From NCBI GenBank assembly GCA_036365145.1, contig JAEOAD010000048.1, positions 11,480,501 through 11,544,500 of the forward strand: a stretch of DNA of 64,000 nt, in the 5' to 3' direction. The DNA is from Orientallactaga sibirica. Lineage: Eukaryota; Chordata; Mammalia; Rodentia; Dipodidae. Positions 52,940-63,688 of this stretch are shown here, one piece after another. Both the position numbers and the translations under genes were made by a program. The number at the start of each line of letters is the position of its first letter. Within the stretch, counting starts at the first letter, position 1. The notes below the pieces were generated by a model, which saw nothing but the letters and a program-made list of their open reading frames with translations, had not been told where the DNA came from and did no database searches.

Positions 52940-53200
52940 GTAATAGACAATGGCTCCCTATCTCCCCACTGACTTTACTGGACCGTCACCCAGTTACCAA
53001 AGTCCTTATTATCCATCCTTGTTCCATAGCAGCACTATTTCAGGACCCACTCCCACTCTGGGGAAGAACCAACTGCTCAGAACAACTCATTCATCTCATT
53101 GGGCACGGAAGGCCTCATACTGAGTTCTTGCATCTGGGCCATGTGTGCACCGTCACCTTGCCTGGAGTATCATATCTCCGCGCAAGCTCCTCTCCCAGTC
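52940..53200 (+). mobile_element. L2 fragment (tentative)
   Basis: ACAATGGCTCCCTATCTCCC, CCATCCTTGTTCCATAGC and CACCTTGCCTGGAGTATCAT appear in L2 3' end order with poor spacing. Old mammalian LINE. Confidence 0.5.
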
Positions 53201-54937
53201 TTGCTCACAGCATTGCTAAACTTCTCTGGACATCTGCATCTTCCCTATTTTCTCCTCTCTGGGGACTCAGCTGTCTTCACAGCACACACCCAAGTACCTG
53301 ACCCTCTAATGTTTCAGGAGATTTATGTGTGTTACCAGTTACAAAGCAGGCACTCTACTTGATGTACCTCTTTGTTTCTACACAGCACAAGTATGTCACT
53401 TAATATGTCAAAACACTGGTTGCCTAAGCCTCATGGCTAAGACATCACATCCTTTAGTCTGTAAACCTATTAAATTTGAAACTTCATGTTTTCTAATGAG
53501 TGAAATAATTTCTGATCAAAACTCTGTACTGCATTCTCTGAAACCCCTTCTGCAACATAAAGACAGCTTAAATTGGAAAAGATGGCTTGAAACCTCCATG
53601 CAAATATGCCCAAATTCTCAAATCCTTAAAGTCATCTCCCTTCAGTACTTATGCTGAAATGTAAATGGCCACAAATGACAGCAAATGGCCTCTTCACCAC
53701 AGTTTTGGGATAGAAATGGGATGCGTGTCTACGTCCTGCCTTATTCTGATTTCTTGCTTCTATAGAATTTTTCACCTTATTTGTCTTTCTTTTTGGATGG
53801 GTCTTTTCATCCCCTTCTGACCTAAATAAAACCTGTAGAGTTTTTAATTATTTTATCAGCATTTTCTTGAAAGGAGGAAAGGAAAGTAGCCAAGCAGCCT
53901 CACAAAGGAAAGGAGACATGTTGGACTTCACTCTCAGCCATAGCTGCCTCGAAGCCTTTCTGGTCATTCCACCAGCTCCACCTTGAATGAGTTCTCTGCC
54001 CACTTTCTTCTTCTGTTCCCTGACCACTCACCAGCTTCCTGCCCTCTTTCCCCCTCATATTTCTTCTTTCAGAGGTGACTTCTAGAACCTGAAAACCCCA
54101 TGGGCCCCACTCCCTTCCCCTTGTGCAGCGAGAAAGTCATTAGTATTCAGTGGGTTAGTCTAATCAGGACTCATTCTGCCATCAGCCTCCAAAAATTGTT
54201 TTTACCTTCATGTATAAATAATTCAATCCTTCATCATATTATGGGGAAAATAATGTGCAATCATGTGCTACTTTGCTGATTCTTTCCTCTGTTTTCTTTC
54301 CGCTTAGATGCCTCGAGCTAGTGGACAGCCACGTATTTGGAGAGCTTGATTAGATTGCAAAGCGCAAATTCCATTCATATAAATGTTCCACATTTCTCAT
54401 AAGCTTGACTCTTCCTGAAAATTAGCACAGGGATTTTCTCCAATTTTCAGTTTCACTAAGTAATGAAAACTTCACCCTTGAGTATATATTGCTAGGTGCT
54501 ATCCGGTAAAGATTCCTAATAATAGTGTGTTTTTTTTTTTTTTGTCTTGATTCAACTAAGTCATTATAAAGGTGGATAATTCTTCATCTTCTAATCAAAA
54601 ATATTTATTTCTTTAAACTGGAAGGCTGTAGTAATAGTCCTTGTACTGAGTGGGGATACTTGTTCTCTACTTATCAAAAGACATGGTAGAATCTGTGAAG
54701 CTTAGGGTGTGGGGAGACAGCCTCAGCCACTATGTGATCTTAGACAGAATTAGAAGCAAATCAGAGAGTAGAGGAACTTGGGAACTCTACCAGGAAATAA
54801 TCTGAACCAGTCAGGTTCAAGAAAAAGAATTCAGAGCTGGAAGCCTGAATTGATTTATTGTAGTAACTAAGGTGTAGAAGAGATTGAAATCACGCCAGTT
54901 TGCTGAGCCCAGACCTAGGGTTCAAGTGTTGGAATAT
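53201..54937. other. Unique sequence, 1.7 kb
   Basis: No recent insertion. Only a 15-T run at 54529-54543. A 110-codon plus-strand frame at 53325-53657 is Cys/Leu-rich and lacks support. Confidence 0.48.
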
Positions 54938-54953
54938 TTAAAAGCTGTAAATA

Positions 54954-55141
54954 ATGGTTAAGGCACCTGCCTGCAAAGCCCAATGACCTGGGCTTCAATT
55001 CCTTGGCACCCATGTAAAACCAGATGTAACAAATGGCACATGCACGTGGAGTTTGCAGTGGCAGGAGGTCCCGGTGTGCCCATCCTGTGTGTCCGTCTCC
55101 TCTGTACCTCTTTCTTCTTGCAATTAAATAAATACAAATTT
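54954..55141 (+). mobile_element. DIP-like SINE, slightly 5'-truncated
   Basis: Starts at ATGGTTAAGGCACCTGCC, so about 18 bp of the head are missing. Target duplication TTAAAAGCTGTAAATA (54938-54953) and TTAAAAGTTATAAACA (55142-55157). Confidence 0.9.
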
Positions 55142-55157
55142 TTAAAAGTTATAAACA

Positions 55158-56167
55158 AACCAACTCTACTATATGAGCATTTTATCTCTCTCCCTTACCA
55201 AATACATTTTACTAATAAGTAGAAATGTTAGATTTGAATTCAATATTCTTAAATTCCTTAGAATTCTATATTAACACATGATGGTGTAAAGAGAGAGCTA
55301 GTCCAAGCTTCTGCCCTCCTCCCCGCCAAAGCTGCCCCTTCTCTTTTCACCTTTAAGTCCATAGAGATTGAAAGATTTGCACAACTGACTGGGAACATCC
55401 TTGCCTCATATCCCTGTTGCATCCACACCTCCTTTCTGATAGTCACCCCTGGCTGCTAGGGCCCTCAAAGGCAGAAATCCAGATTCCTCGTGACAACAAG
55501 GCAGAAGCCCACATTTGCTTTGCAAGAGGGCTTGCATTTGGGACTCTTTGACACAGGATTCTAGTGTGCTGAGCATCTAGAGTGTGGTACAGAGGGAGTC
55601 ATATCTTCTTGCTCTCACACTTTCCTTGCACAACATGCAGGGGCCAGATCAGGAGGGTGAGTCCAGGGTTGAGGCTTCTCTTACCTGAAGCTAATGGCAG
55701 CATTATCAAAGAGAATGCCCATCTACCAGAGAACCCAAGTGAGTTAAAGGACAGAGTGCCAAACTGGAAGGCATACGTCCTAGGTAGGTGAACTAGAAGA
55801 TTCTGAATTCCATACTGAGCACCAGTAGGATCTGTCTCTCATTGCTTACATTCAGCTATATTCCAATTCCTCGTCCATCATGACAACATGTGTCACAGCT
55901 TTTAGAACCCTCCAGTCGTTCCTTATCACCTCAACCTTGCCTTTTTCATGGTCTTCTCCAAGTCCTCCATTAGAAGAATGTCACTCAGTGTGTTTCTTCA
56001 GCTATGACTCAGAGACATACAATGGCAAAAAGTGACCGAACTGGGAGTGAAGTGGCAAGATGTCAGACAGCCAATTGAACACCCACAAGAAATCTATAAG
56101 ACATGTGAGCTTTCTTCTGAGAGGTTCTGAAAGAATTCGAGAGGATGAACCCTTATAAAGGCTGATA
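55158..56167. other. Unique sequence, 1 kb
   Basis: No transposon recognised. Frames 55258-55446 (minus) and 55582-55791 (plus) have no support. Confidence 0.45.
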
Positions 56168-56505
56168 TTGGCCTAGGGAAATAGCTCAGTCAGTAAAGCG
56201 CTTGCCTCACAAGCATGAGGACTCGAGTTTGATCCCCAGTACCCATACAAAATGCCAAGTGCGGTGGTGCAGGCCTGTACCCAGCACTGGGGAGGCAGAG
56301 GCAGAGACAGGAGTATCCCTGGGGTTCATTGGCCAGCTAGTCCAACCAAATCATTGAGCTCCAGGCCAGTGAGAGACCCTGCCTCAAAGGAGGTGGGTGG
56401 TGCTCCTGAAGGATGACACTCCAATGTTGCCCTCTGCCCTGAACATATACACATGATTAACACACAGAGACAGAGAGAGAGCGCGCGAGAGAGTGTGCAT
56501 GCACT
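56168..56505 (+). mobile_element. RSINE1/B4 SINE
   Basis: GGCCTAGGGAAATAGCTCAG, CAAGCATGAGGACTCGAG, CCAAGTGCGGTGGTGCAGGC and GAGAGACCCTGCCTCAAAGG. The tail is a GA/GC mixture with AGAGAGAGCGCGCGAGAGAG rather than pure CA. Confidence 0.93.
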
Positions 56506-56589
56506 GATCTTCCTGTAATGAAGACAAATTTATCATTAAATGGAAGAATCCTTTCAGTCATATAATGACAATCATGCCATTTTCAGAAC

Positions 56590-56760
56590 CCTCATGGGTA
56601 TATAAATTGGTCCATCTATTTTGGAAAGCAGTATGATTTCATTTAATACTTTGGGACATGCAGACTCTCTATGACCCATCAATTCAACTCTGGATATACA
56701 TCCTGCAGTTGTGAACATTAAGTACAGGTCAAAATAGTGATTATCTATTAGTAAAGAAAT
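56590..56760 (+). mobile_element. Old L1M ORF2 fragment
   Basis: GGGTATATAAATTGGTCCAT, CTATTTTGGAAAGCAGTATG, CTATGACCCATCAATTCAAC and TGCAGTTGTGAACATTAAG match an L1M ORF2 segment near its 3' end. Frames broken. Confidence 0.72.
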
Positions 56761-56761
56761 A

Positions 56762-56920
56762 AGGGGTTGAAGATAGCGCAGCAGTTAAAGGCACTTGCTT
56801 ACAAAGCCTGCCAGACCAGTTCAATTCTCAAGCCACCCACATATGCTGGGCTACAAAAAGTGGCGCAAGTCTCTGGTGTTCATTTGCAGTGAGTGACAAG
56901 AGGTCCTGGTGCACACATGT

Positions 56921-56952
<32 letters not shown>

Positions 56953-56985
56953 CTGAATAAATAAATGAATTTTTGAAAAAATAAT
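56762..56985 (+). mobile_element. DIP-like SINE, third subtype, with (CA)n
   Basis: GGGGTTGAAGATAGCGCAGC, AAGCCACCCACATATGCTGG, AAAAAGTGGCGCAAGTCTCT and AGAGGTCCTGGTGCACAC, then a CA run (56924-56951) and AATAAATAAATG tail. Sister of 5164-5375. Confidence 0.85.
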
Positions 56986-56989
56986 TTGA

Positions 56990-57230
56990 AGGCTGGAGAG
57001 ATGGCTTAGAGGTTAAGGCATTTGCCTACAAAGCCTAAGGACCCATGTTCCATTCTCCAGATCCTATGTAAGCCAGACGCACAAGGGTGAGGTAACTGCC
57101 AAGTTGCACATGCCCATTAGGTGGCAAAAGTATCTGGAGTTCGGTTGCAATGGCTGAGGCTCTGGCATGCTAATTCTGTCTCTCTGACTTTTACTTTCTC
57201 TAAAATAACATTAAATTAAAAAAAAAAGAA
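56990..57230 (+). mobile_element. DIP-like SINE, intermediate type
   Basis: GGCTGGAGAGATGGCTTAGA, then AAGGGTGAGGTAACTGCCAA and CCATTAGGTGGCAAAAG where the long type has its CTCF-like core, here destroyed. It lies 4 bp after the preceding SINE. Confidence 0.9.
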
Positions 57231-57699
57231 TTTGAGAACACATGCTCACATAAAATAGTACTATTTTTTATATGTACTCTCAGTTTTGATCATGAATTTG
57301 GGTCACTTTGCCTCATTTTCTTTCTGCTGTAGCAAAGATGAGTTTGCTTACAGGAGTATTGAACAAACAGTACTTTCTCACCCAAATAAGTGGCATTGTC
57401 ATAAATGGAAACTTGGAAAATAAACACAGCAATCTATTGTGGCTTTTAAATGTTCAAATCAAATGTAATCGGGAACATTTGGTGAAAGGCCCTTAGAAGG
57501 GAAAACTGTCTGCTTCTCTTTCCTGGTGTAGTCGATTTTATTGTTTAAAGGTCCCAAAATGAATCTAGATTTCAGGGAAATGGAACAAATGAGAGAAATG
57601 AGCCTGCCTCTATACTTGCCTCTTAGCAACATATAATTTTGCTATAGTGAAACTAACAACTTGTACTTGGATTTGAAGCTAATTAAAAGCCTCTTCCCT
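57231..57699. other. Unique sequence, no gene seen
   Basis: 62-codon plus-strand frame at 57308-57496 is not credible. No repeat recognised. Confidence 0.42.
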
Positions 57700-57825
57700 T
57701 TTTTATAAGGCAGAGTCTCTGGTAGCACAGGCTGACCTTGAACTCTTTGTAACAGAGGCTGGTTCTGATCTTCCTGCCTCTACTTCCCAAGTTCTGGGAT
57801 TTGAGGAATGTGCCACCATGCCTTG
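57700..57825 (-). mobile_element. Old B1-like SINE
   Basis: AAGGCAGAGTCTCTGGTAGC, CAGGCTGACCTTGAACTC and TTCCCAAGTTCTGGGATTTG, then TGCCACCATGCCTTGC. Older than the CACCCTGAGA type. Confidence 0.8.
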
Positions 57826-57956
57826 CATAATGAAAAGTCCCTTTGAAGGTGAAGGTGACTTTTCTTTTCCCTATATCCCTGTAGAGATGCACCAGAAAAC
57901 AGGTTTGCAAATAAAAATAAATTAAAGATATATAAACAGTAAAAAGCAAAAACCAG

Positions 57957-58130
57957 TGGGCCAGAGAGATGGCTCAGTGGTAAAAGGCATTTGCTTGCAA
58001 AGCTTGATGGCCATACTCACGTACAGCCAGATGCACAATGTGGCACATGCATCTGGAGGAATTTGGCAGTGGTAAGAGGCCCTGGCATGCCCATTCTCCC
58101 TCCCTCTCTACTTGCAAATAAATACTATAC
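57957..58130 (+). mobile_element. DIP-like SINE
   Basis: GGGCCAGAGAGATGGCTCAG, missing the B-box segment (GCTTGATGGCCATACTCACG), then CCAGATGCACAATGTGG and a short CT block. Confidence 0.88.
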
Positions 58131-58499
58131 ATTATTTCTTTAAAGGGGTAGATAACCAAAGGCAACTGACCTAAGGCATCTAGAAGCAACTTGGAAGGTG
58201 AGAAACAAGAACTAGCAATTCTGCTGTCAAGGCCAAATGAGACTGTGAAGAGAGGAGGTAGCAGCATGTGAAACTGCCCACAGAGACATAAGATGCACTT
58301 CACAGACCATATCTTTACCTATAGACATGAAGGTTCTTTCCCTGAACATAGACGAAGAAATGATGTTTTAAAGATACTATGATCTGGAGCCAGGATGCAA
58401 TTGGTGATTGTGTGAATTTGATGACAACTGAGTGGGGAACTAAATAGGAAACTAAGAGGCTCTGGAATAAAATGCATTTGCGTTTTCAGCTAGGTTTAA
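58131..58499. other. Unique sequence, no gene seen
   Basis: The minus-strand frame 58303-57974 runs into the SINE and is not a gene. Confidence 0.42.
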
Positions 58500-58675
58500 T
58501 ATTCATGCTATTTAGCTATGTGACTTTGGTCTTAGCCTTTCAAAACTTTCTTTTCTTCATATATAAAAGTCAGCATAGTATTGCTACCAACTCCAGAGGG
58601 CACTCATGAGGATTTAATTATGTGAACCATGAAGTATTCAGCACAGATGCCTGTACATGACAGATATGCTGTATA
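58500..58675 (+). mobile_element. MIR element
   Basis: TATTTAGCTATGTGACTTTG, AGCCTTTCAAAACTTTCTTT, CATGAGGATTTAATTATGTG and AGCACAGATGCCTGTACATG run in MIR order over about 175 bp. The best-preserved MIR here. Confidence 0.82.
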
Positions 58676-58734
58676 TATGAGCTGCTTGCTTGATCATGCA
58701 ATATTTAGCAGATATAGATATCATTACTCTTTAT

Positions 58735-58830
58735 TTTTCTTTTCTGAGACATTGTGTGGCCTTCAAGGAATCCTCCTGCCTCAGCCTCATGATTAATTGA
58801 AACTATAAGCACTCACCACCATACCGGACA
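58735..58830 (-). mobile_element. Degraded B1-like SINE
   Basis: TTTCTGAGACATTGTGTGGC, then CTTCAAGGAATCCTCCTGCC, TCAGCCTCATGATTAA and CACCACCATACCGGAC, with an internal deletion of about 40 bp. Confidence 0.65.
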
Positions 58831-60075
58831 CCACTAATCTTAACAGCAAAAGTTGCCTAGGGGTAAGTGCAAGTGGATAGCACTGAAATTGCTTTGAGTC
58901 GCTCTGTTCATGGTACAAGCAAAGTGTCCATTCAACAAAGGAGTGTTTTCCTTTAAGAAGCACTCCTTACAAAAACAGATTTGAAATTTCCAGAGGCAAA
59001 GGTTACCGCATGTGGAGCTTAACTCCATAAATCTTTCTGATGTTAGTTATCTATTTCTTAAAAAAAGAGAGGAAAACTAGGGAAAGTGAAGGCGAGGTAT
59101 CAGGGTGAGAGGTAGAGTTAGCAAAAGAATAGAGACCAGAAATGCCTTTTGCCTCCTCATCTGAAATACATGATCACAACAGTAATCAGAGGCTCCTGTT
59201 GAGATGAGGTAGCATCACCTCTGAAAAATAAGAGATGTTATAGGTGCCCTGAGGAAAGGAAGGGATGCTGGGAAGCAGGAAAACCATCCTTTCTACCAGA
59301 TGCCCACAGCATATCTGCTCCTCAAGGCTGAGCTGGTAATGAGACTAGAGGGAGTAGTAGAGTTGGAAGGACTTACAGAGAGGAAGGAACACTGAGGTGA
59401 GACACAGGAAGTATCCTACCACTGTATACATTTAGGGAATAATAGATAAAAATCATTACTTAACTATTAGTTTTTCTCTAATGTTTGGAAAGAGAAAATA
59501 TGAGGAATATGGCAACTAGCTAGCAACAGGCTGAAGGTGGAGGGCTGTCTTGCCAGGTTTACAGAGCACTGATTGTCTATGATGGTGGGGAAGATTAGAC
59601 AGACTGCTGGTGATTACGTTTACATTATGTTTTAAAACCTACAGGAGACAGCCCCCTTAATTTCTTTTCCATATTACTTTTGAATCCGCTTCATTAGTTC
59701 CAAAAAAATACCTGTTGCTGTCCTGGGCTACATTAATTTAAGGAGGCTTATGTTGATATTTTGAATATTTTGATAATGAACCTTCCTTCTTCCTCTCATC
59801 ACCTTTAAACAAAAAGAAATGTGTTTTCTTTCTACAATGTTATTGGCTCAAATGACATTTTTCTATTTTAACCAAAATCGGTTCAAACTTTTCCCAGTTT
59901 CAAATATTCATTTTCCATTTTATTAACTGAAGAGAGTGTTAACTTTATAGGCATGGCTTCAGAGCCTGAGGCCTGCTTCTCTTCTTTAAGATAATGGTTT
60001 TTTGTTGTGTTTAAAATTTAAAGTAAATCTGTACTCTTCCCATTAAATTGGAAAGATTTCCCTAGTTGAAAGTGT
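58831..60075. other. Unique sequence, 1.2 kb
   Basis: No recent insertion and no frame above 62 codons. Purine-rich 59080-59420. Confidence 0.45.
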
Positions 60076-60090
60076 CAGTTACATTTTTAT

Positions 60091-60353
60091 TTATTTTTTT
60101 ATATTTATTTTTATTTTGGAGAGAGACACAGAGACAGAGAGAGAGGGAGAGGAAGACAAACAGAGATGGGCATGTCAGCAGCCTCTCAGCTGCTGTGAAT
60201 GAAATCCAGATGCGTGTGCCCCCTTGTGGGCAAGTGCGGCATTGTGCCCTTTTGTCACTTTGCATCTGGCTAAACGTGGGACCTGGAGATTGGAACTGAC
60301 ATGCTTAGGCTTAGTGGACAGGCACCTTAACGGCTAAGCTATTTCTCCAGCCC
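60091..60353 (-). mobile_element. DIP-like SINE, long type
   Basis: GTGCCCCCTTGTGG at 60216-60229 is the complement of CCACAAGGGGGCAC, one base from the intact core. Target duplication CAGTTACATTTTTAT (60076-60090) and CAGTTATATTTTTAT (60354-60368). Confidence 0.95.
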
Positions 60354-60439
60354 CAGTTATATTTTTATAAATTTATTTGGGGGTCTTAGAGAAGCATTTG
60401 TCATTCAAATAGCTTTAATTCCATTGAGAAATAACGTTT

Positions 60440-60640
60440 TGATGTCGGGGAAAGGCTTTGCTCCTCTCTAGAGACTTGGTATAATGTTTGAAAATTCCAT
60501 AAATATTTAGAAGTGAAGTTGAATACTAATAATTCTACATAGGAAAGGGTGGATTTAGATGAACAATAAACAACAGCATAGATGAAAGACAGAAAAGCAT
60601 TTCGGACAAGGTTGTTATGGGGAAATTTTACCAACAGGGT
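60440..60640. repeat. Unclassified dispersed element, copy 1
   Basis: GAGACTTGGTATAATGTTTG, TTCCATAAATATTTAGAAG, ACTAATAATTCTACATAGG and GATGAACAATAAACAACAGC align in order with 62187-62310. Family not recognised. Confidence 0.55.
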
Positions 60641-60966
60641 AATTTGAGGCCAGTTTGAAAGCCCGAGTTAGAGTTCTCAGGCGAAGGTGAAGGGGGAGTC
60701 ATTTCATCTGAATGGAGGGCAAACAAAGGTACAGACAAGAAAAAAAGCAGCAGACATTGTGAAGTCATTAGTAGTCAAGGACAGAGGCTTATAAAGGCGA
60801 ATAGTTAAACTAAGCTGTAAATCCATGTTGCAGCTGACTAGAGAGTGTCCTTGATGCTGTGTGCAGTGGAGATCAACTGCAGGTTTTTAGAATGTGCTTT
60901 TTTAAATGTGTAAACACTCAAAGAACTTTAGTTCTTGTGTGATTCATCCCAAAACATCTGACCATT

Positions 60967-61396
60967 TGTTGGGGTCCCTCCTAGGGCCAGCCCAGGAGGG
61001 GACTCAGGGTCTCTGCTGGGTAGGGGGTGAGAGGTGCAGAGTCACGACACAGACACCAGGAGTTGGGTGGAAGCAGGCAGAGGGCAAGCTGCTGAAAACT
61101 TTATTTTATTCAAAAAAGTGTAGGGGTTTTTAAGGGTTTGGCTGGCCAATCGTTTTATGGGGTGGTTCCCTTCTTGTGACCAATGATAGCCTGTCTTCAG
61201 GCAGATCATCTCACAGCAGGTTGCTCACAGGCATGGGGCTGTAGCTGTTGTCAAACCAGGCCTGTGCAGGATGCCAGTCCACAGAAGCCACTTCCTGGTT
61301 CCTACTAGCAGGCAGCCTGGCTAGGGCCCGACCTGCCATTGTGCCATACAGCCATTATTGTGGGAGCAGCTTTCCTTTTATTATCTGACTGGCACA
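60967..61396 (-). mobile_element. ERV class II-like solo LTR (tentative family)
   Basis: TG...CA ends (TGTTGGGGTCCCTC at the left, GACTGGCACA at the right). On the minus strand U3 is GC-rich, followed by TGAATAAAATAAAGTTTTC (polyadenylation signal) and GTGTCTGTGTCGTGACTCTG in U5. The layout resembles IAP-like class II LTRs. Flanks ACCATT and TTCATT are only partly alike. Confidence 0.6.
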
Positions 61397-61412
61397 TTCA
61401 TTTTATTGTCCG

Positions 61413-61490
61413 TAGTGCTGGGGATTCAATCCAGGGTCTTGTGTAGCCTGGACTGACACTCTACCACTGAGGTACATTCTCCATCCCCAA
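61413..61490 (-). mobile_element. ID-like SINE
   Basis: GTAGTGCTGGGGATTCAATC, CAGGGTCTTGTGTAGCCTGG and CTCTACCACTGAGGTACATT are the complement of an ID element, about 75 bp. Confidence 0.85.
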
Positions 61491-61809
61491 ATAGCATGCT
61501 TAAAGAACTAAGGCATTTTTTTGTTTGACTACTATTGGATCCTATTATGGATAACTTCTGATGGAACCAAAGAAACAAATAACATTAAGCTTTAAAGCAG
61601 CCACCCTCGTGAATAAACAGATACAAACATACTAAAGGCTGAACAAATCATGTTCAATAGCAACTCCTAAGAATAAATGTGCTATTAGAGAAGTAAAGAC
61701 CCCTTAAATTCTCTGAATATTAACCATTTTCTTCATTTTTCTTATAGCAACCTTGGAAGGACACTATAGATTGGCTGTTAGAAGCTTGTGTTCTTCCTCT
61801 GTGTGTCAG
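61491..61809. other. Unique sequence, no gene seen
   Basis: AT-rich. No repeat recognised. Confidence 0.4.
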
Positions 61810-61905
61810 GGTCTAAGCCACTGACTAGCTACAGAAAGCTGGCTATGTTATTTGAAGTATACAAGCAGCAGTTTCTTCTTTGGAAAATGAAGCCAGAACT
61901 TATAT
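61810..61905 (+). mobile_element. MIR fragment (tentative)
   Basis: CCACTGACTAGCTACAGAAA and GCAGTTTCTTCTTTGGAAAA are MIR-like, but spacing is loose. A short MaLR-like end may follow at 61908-61962 (ATGCTTCTGTATAACAAGG). Confidence 0.42.
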
Positions 61906-61962
61906 TAGTTTTATGCTTCTGTATAACAAGGTACCATAAGCTAATAGTTTAAAACAACACAT

Positions 61963-62590
61963 AACATGGGTGATAATGAAGGATATTATATTAAGTGATA
62001 TGAGCCAGGGACAGAAAGACAAATACTTCGTGATCTCATGTACATACAGAAGCTAAAAACGGTTGACTTCACTTAAGAACAAGGTAGAAGGGTGTTCATA
62101 AAGGCCATGGGTGGTGTGGAAGGAGGAACGAGAGAGGAAGATTGGGTAATGAAACCCAAGGCACTGATTCTAAAGGCAAGGGCTCGAGAGTTTGGTATAA
62201 TGTCCAAAAGTTTCATAAACATTTGAGGATTGGAATTTAACATGAATAATTCAACAAAGTAAAGCATGAGTTTATTTAGATAATAAACCACACCATACAG
62301 GAGAAATAAGATGGGGGAAATGGAAGTGTATAAACCATGAAAATACAACGTTCAACAGAATACAATGTTCTAAAGCACAGCAAGATGACTATTGTTCTCA
62401 AAACTTGCTGGATATTCTATGAAGAACTGAAGGAGAGGCATTTGAAGGCTCCCAACACAAAGAAAGAATGTTTAAGAAGATACAAATGATAATTCTGTGA
62501 CATTGTCATTACATTTTGCACATATGTATTGAGTCATCACAATGTATCCCATAAATATGTACATTTGTTATGTCAATTAAAAAATTTTTT
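61963..62590 (+). mobile_element. L1 3' end (ORF2 end and 3' UTR), interrupted
   Basis: Pieces 61963-62160 and 62338-62590. AAGTGATATGAGCCAGGGAC, AGAAAGACAAATACTTCGTG, TTCTAAAGCACAGCAAGATG, CCCAACACAAAGAAAGAATG and CCCATAAATATGTACATTTG, then TATGTCAATTAAAAA, are in L1MA/MB-like order and reach the true 3' end. Confidence 0.82.
62161..62337. repeat. Unclassified dispersed element, copy 2, inserted in L1
   Basis: GAGTTTGGTATAATGTCCAA, TTTCATAAACATTTGAGGAT and AGATAATAAACCACACCATA parallel copy 1 at 60440-60640. The flanking L1 sequence resumes where expected, so this is an insertion. Confidence 0.6.
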
Positions 62591-62810
62591 TTGAGAGAGA
62601 CAGAGAGGGAGAGAGATAGAGAATGGGCATGCCAGAGACCTCTCAGCCACTGTGAACGAACTCCAGACATGTGCACCCCCTTGTGAGCAAGTATGGTATT
62701 GCACCTTTGTGTCACTTTGGGCGTCTGGCTAAATGTGGGACCTAGAGGTTTGAACAGGAGTTCTTAGGCTTTGCAGGCAGGCGCCTTAACTGCTAAGCCA
62801 TCTCTCTAGC
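62591..62810 (-). mobile_element. DIP-like SINE, long type
   Basis: GAGAGAGACAGAGAGGGAG, body, TGCACCCCCTTGTGAG (CTCF-like core mutated), and head end CATCTCTCTAGCC. Inserted next to the L1 tail. Confidence 0.93.
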
Positions 62811-62824
62811 CCTAAAATTGTTTT

Positions 62825-63018
62825 TTTTAATATTTTTATTTATGAGGGAAAGAGAGAGAATGAACAAGCACACCTGGGCCACCTGCCACTGCAAACAAAC
62901 TCTAGATGCCCTTGTCACTTTGTGTGTCTGGCTTTATGTAGTACTGGGGAATCAAATCCAGGCCATCATCCAGGCTTTACAAGTAAGTGGCTTTAACCAG
63001 CGAGTCATCTCTCCAGCC
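62825..63018 (-). mobile_element. DIP-like SINE
   Basis: TTTAATATTTTTATTTATGA tail, body TCTAGATGCCCTTGTCAC and head end CATCTCTCCAGCC. CCTAAAATTGTTTT (62811-62824) and CTTAAAATTCTTT (63019-63031) flank it. Confidence 0.92.
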
Positions 63019-63031
63019 CTTAAAATTCTTT

Positions 63032-63688
63032 GAAATGTCAAAAATTATATATTTATTTTGTGAATCCCAAATCTGGACACAACTTAGCTGGTGATAGTCT
63101 ATGGTTTCACAAGTCTGCAAATCCAGTTTCCCTTGCTGCACATCCCCATGAAGCTCAGGGAGGGAAACATCTGCTTTCTTTAGCAGAACTCAGTTTCTTT
63201 TATCTGTAGAACTGAGGACTTTAGGGTTTAGCCACCGGAGACCACCCTCAGTTCCTCAATGTGCCTCACAAAGGTGCTTCCATCTTCAAGGGAAGGAAGG
63301 GAAAGAGAAAACGCATCAGTGAGCACCAGCCATATGTCACATAATCATGCACACAAAACCCACACACATCTGTTGCATTAACCATCTCCTAGGGAGGTGT
63401 GAACAAACATCTGTTTACCCCCAGACAGGGCACTGACAACAGATGAAAGAAACAATTCCACTCAAGCCTAGCTTAGTGGGCCACTGAGTTGGTTGGGGTT
63501 ACTTACAGCAGTGTGAGTGAGGACTTCATTACAAGAGCAGGGATGACTCACAGGCAACCGCATCACTGAAAAGGCCTCCCCAGCTTAGGTGAACACTCAT
63601 GGAAGCTACATCCATGGAACTCACTGAACCGATTTGCAAATTTGCAGGCAACCCACTGGTCCACAAGTCTTTCTTTAAAGCATTGATT
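63032..63688. other. Unique sequence, 650 bp
   Basis: No insertion recognised. A 64-codon plus-strand frame at 63599-63793 runs into the poly-T and is an artefact. Confidence 0.45.
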
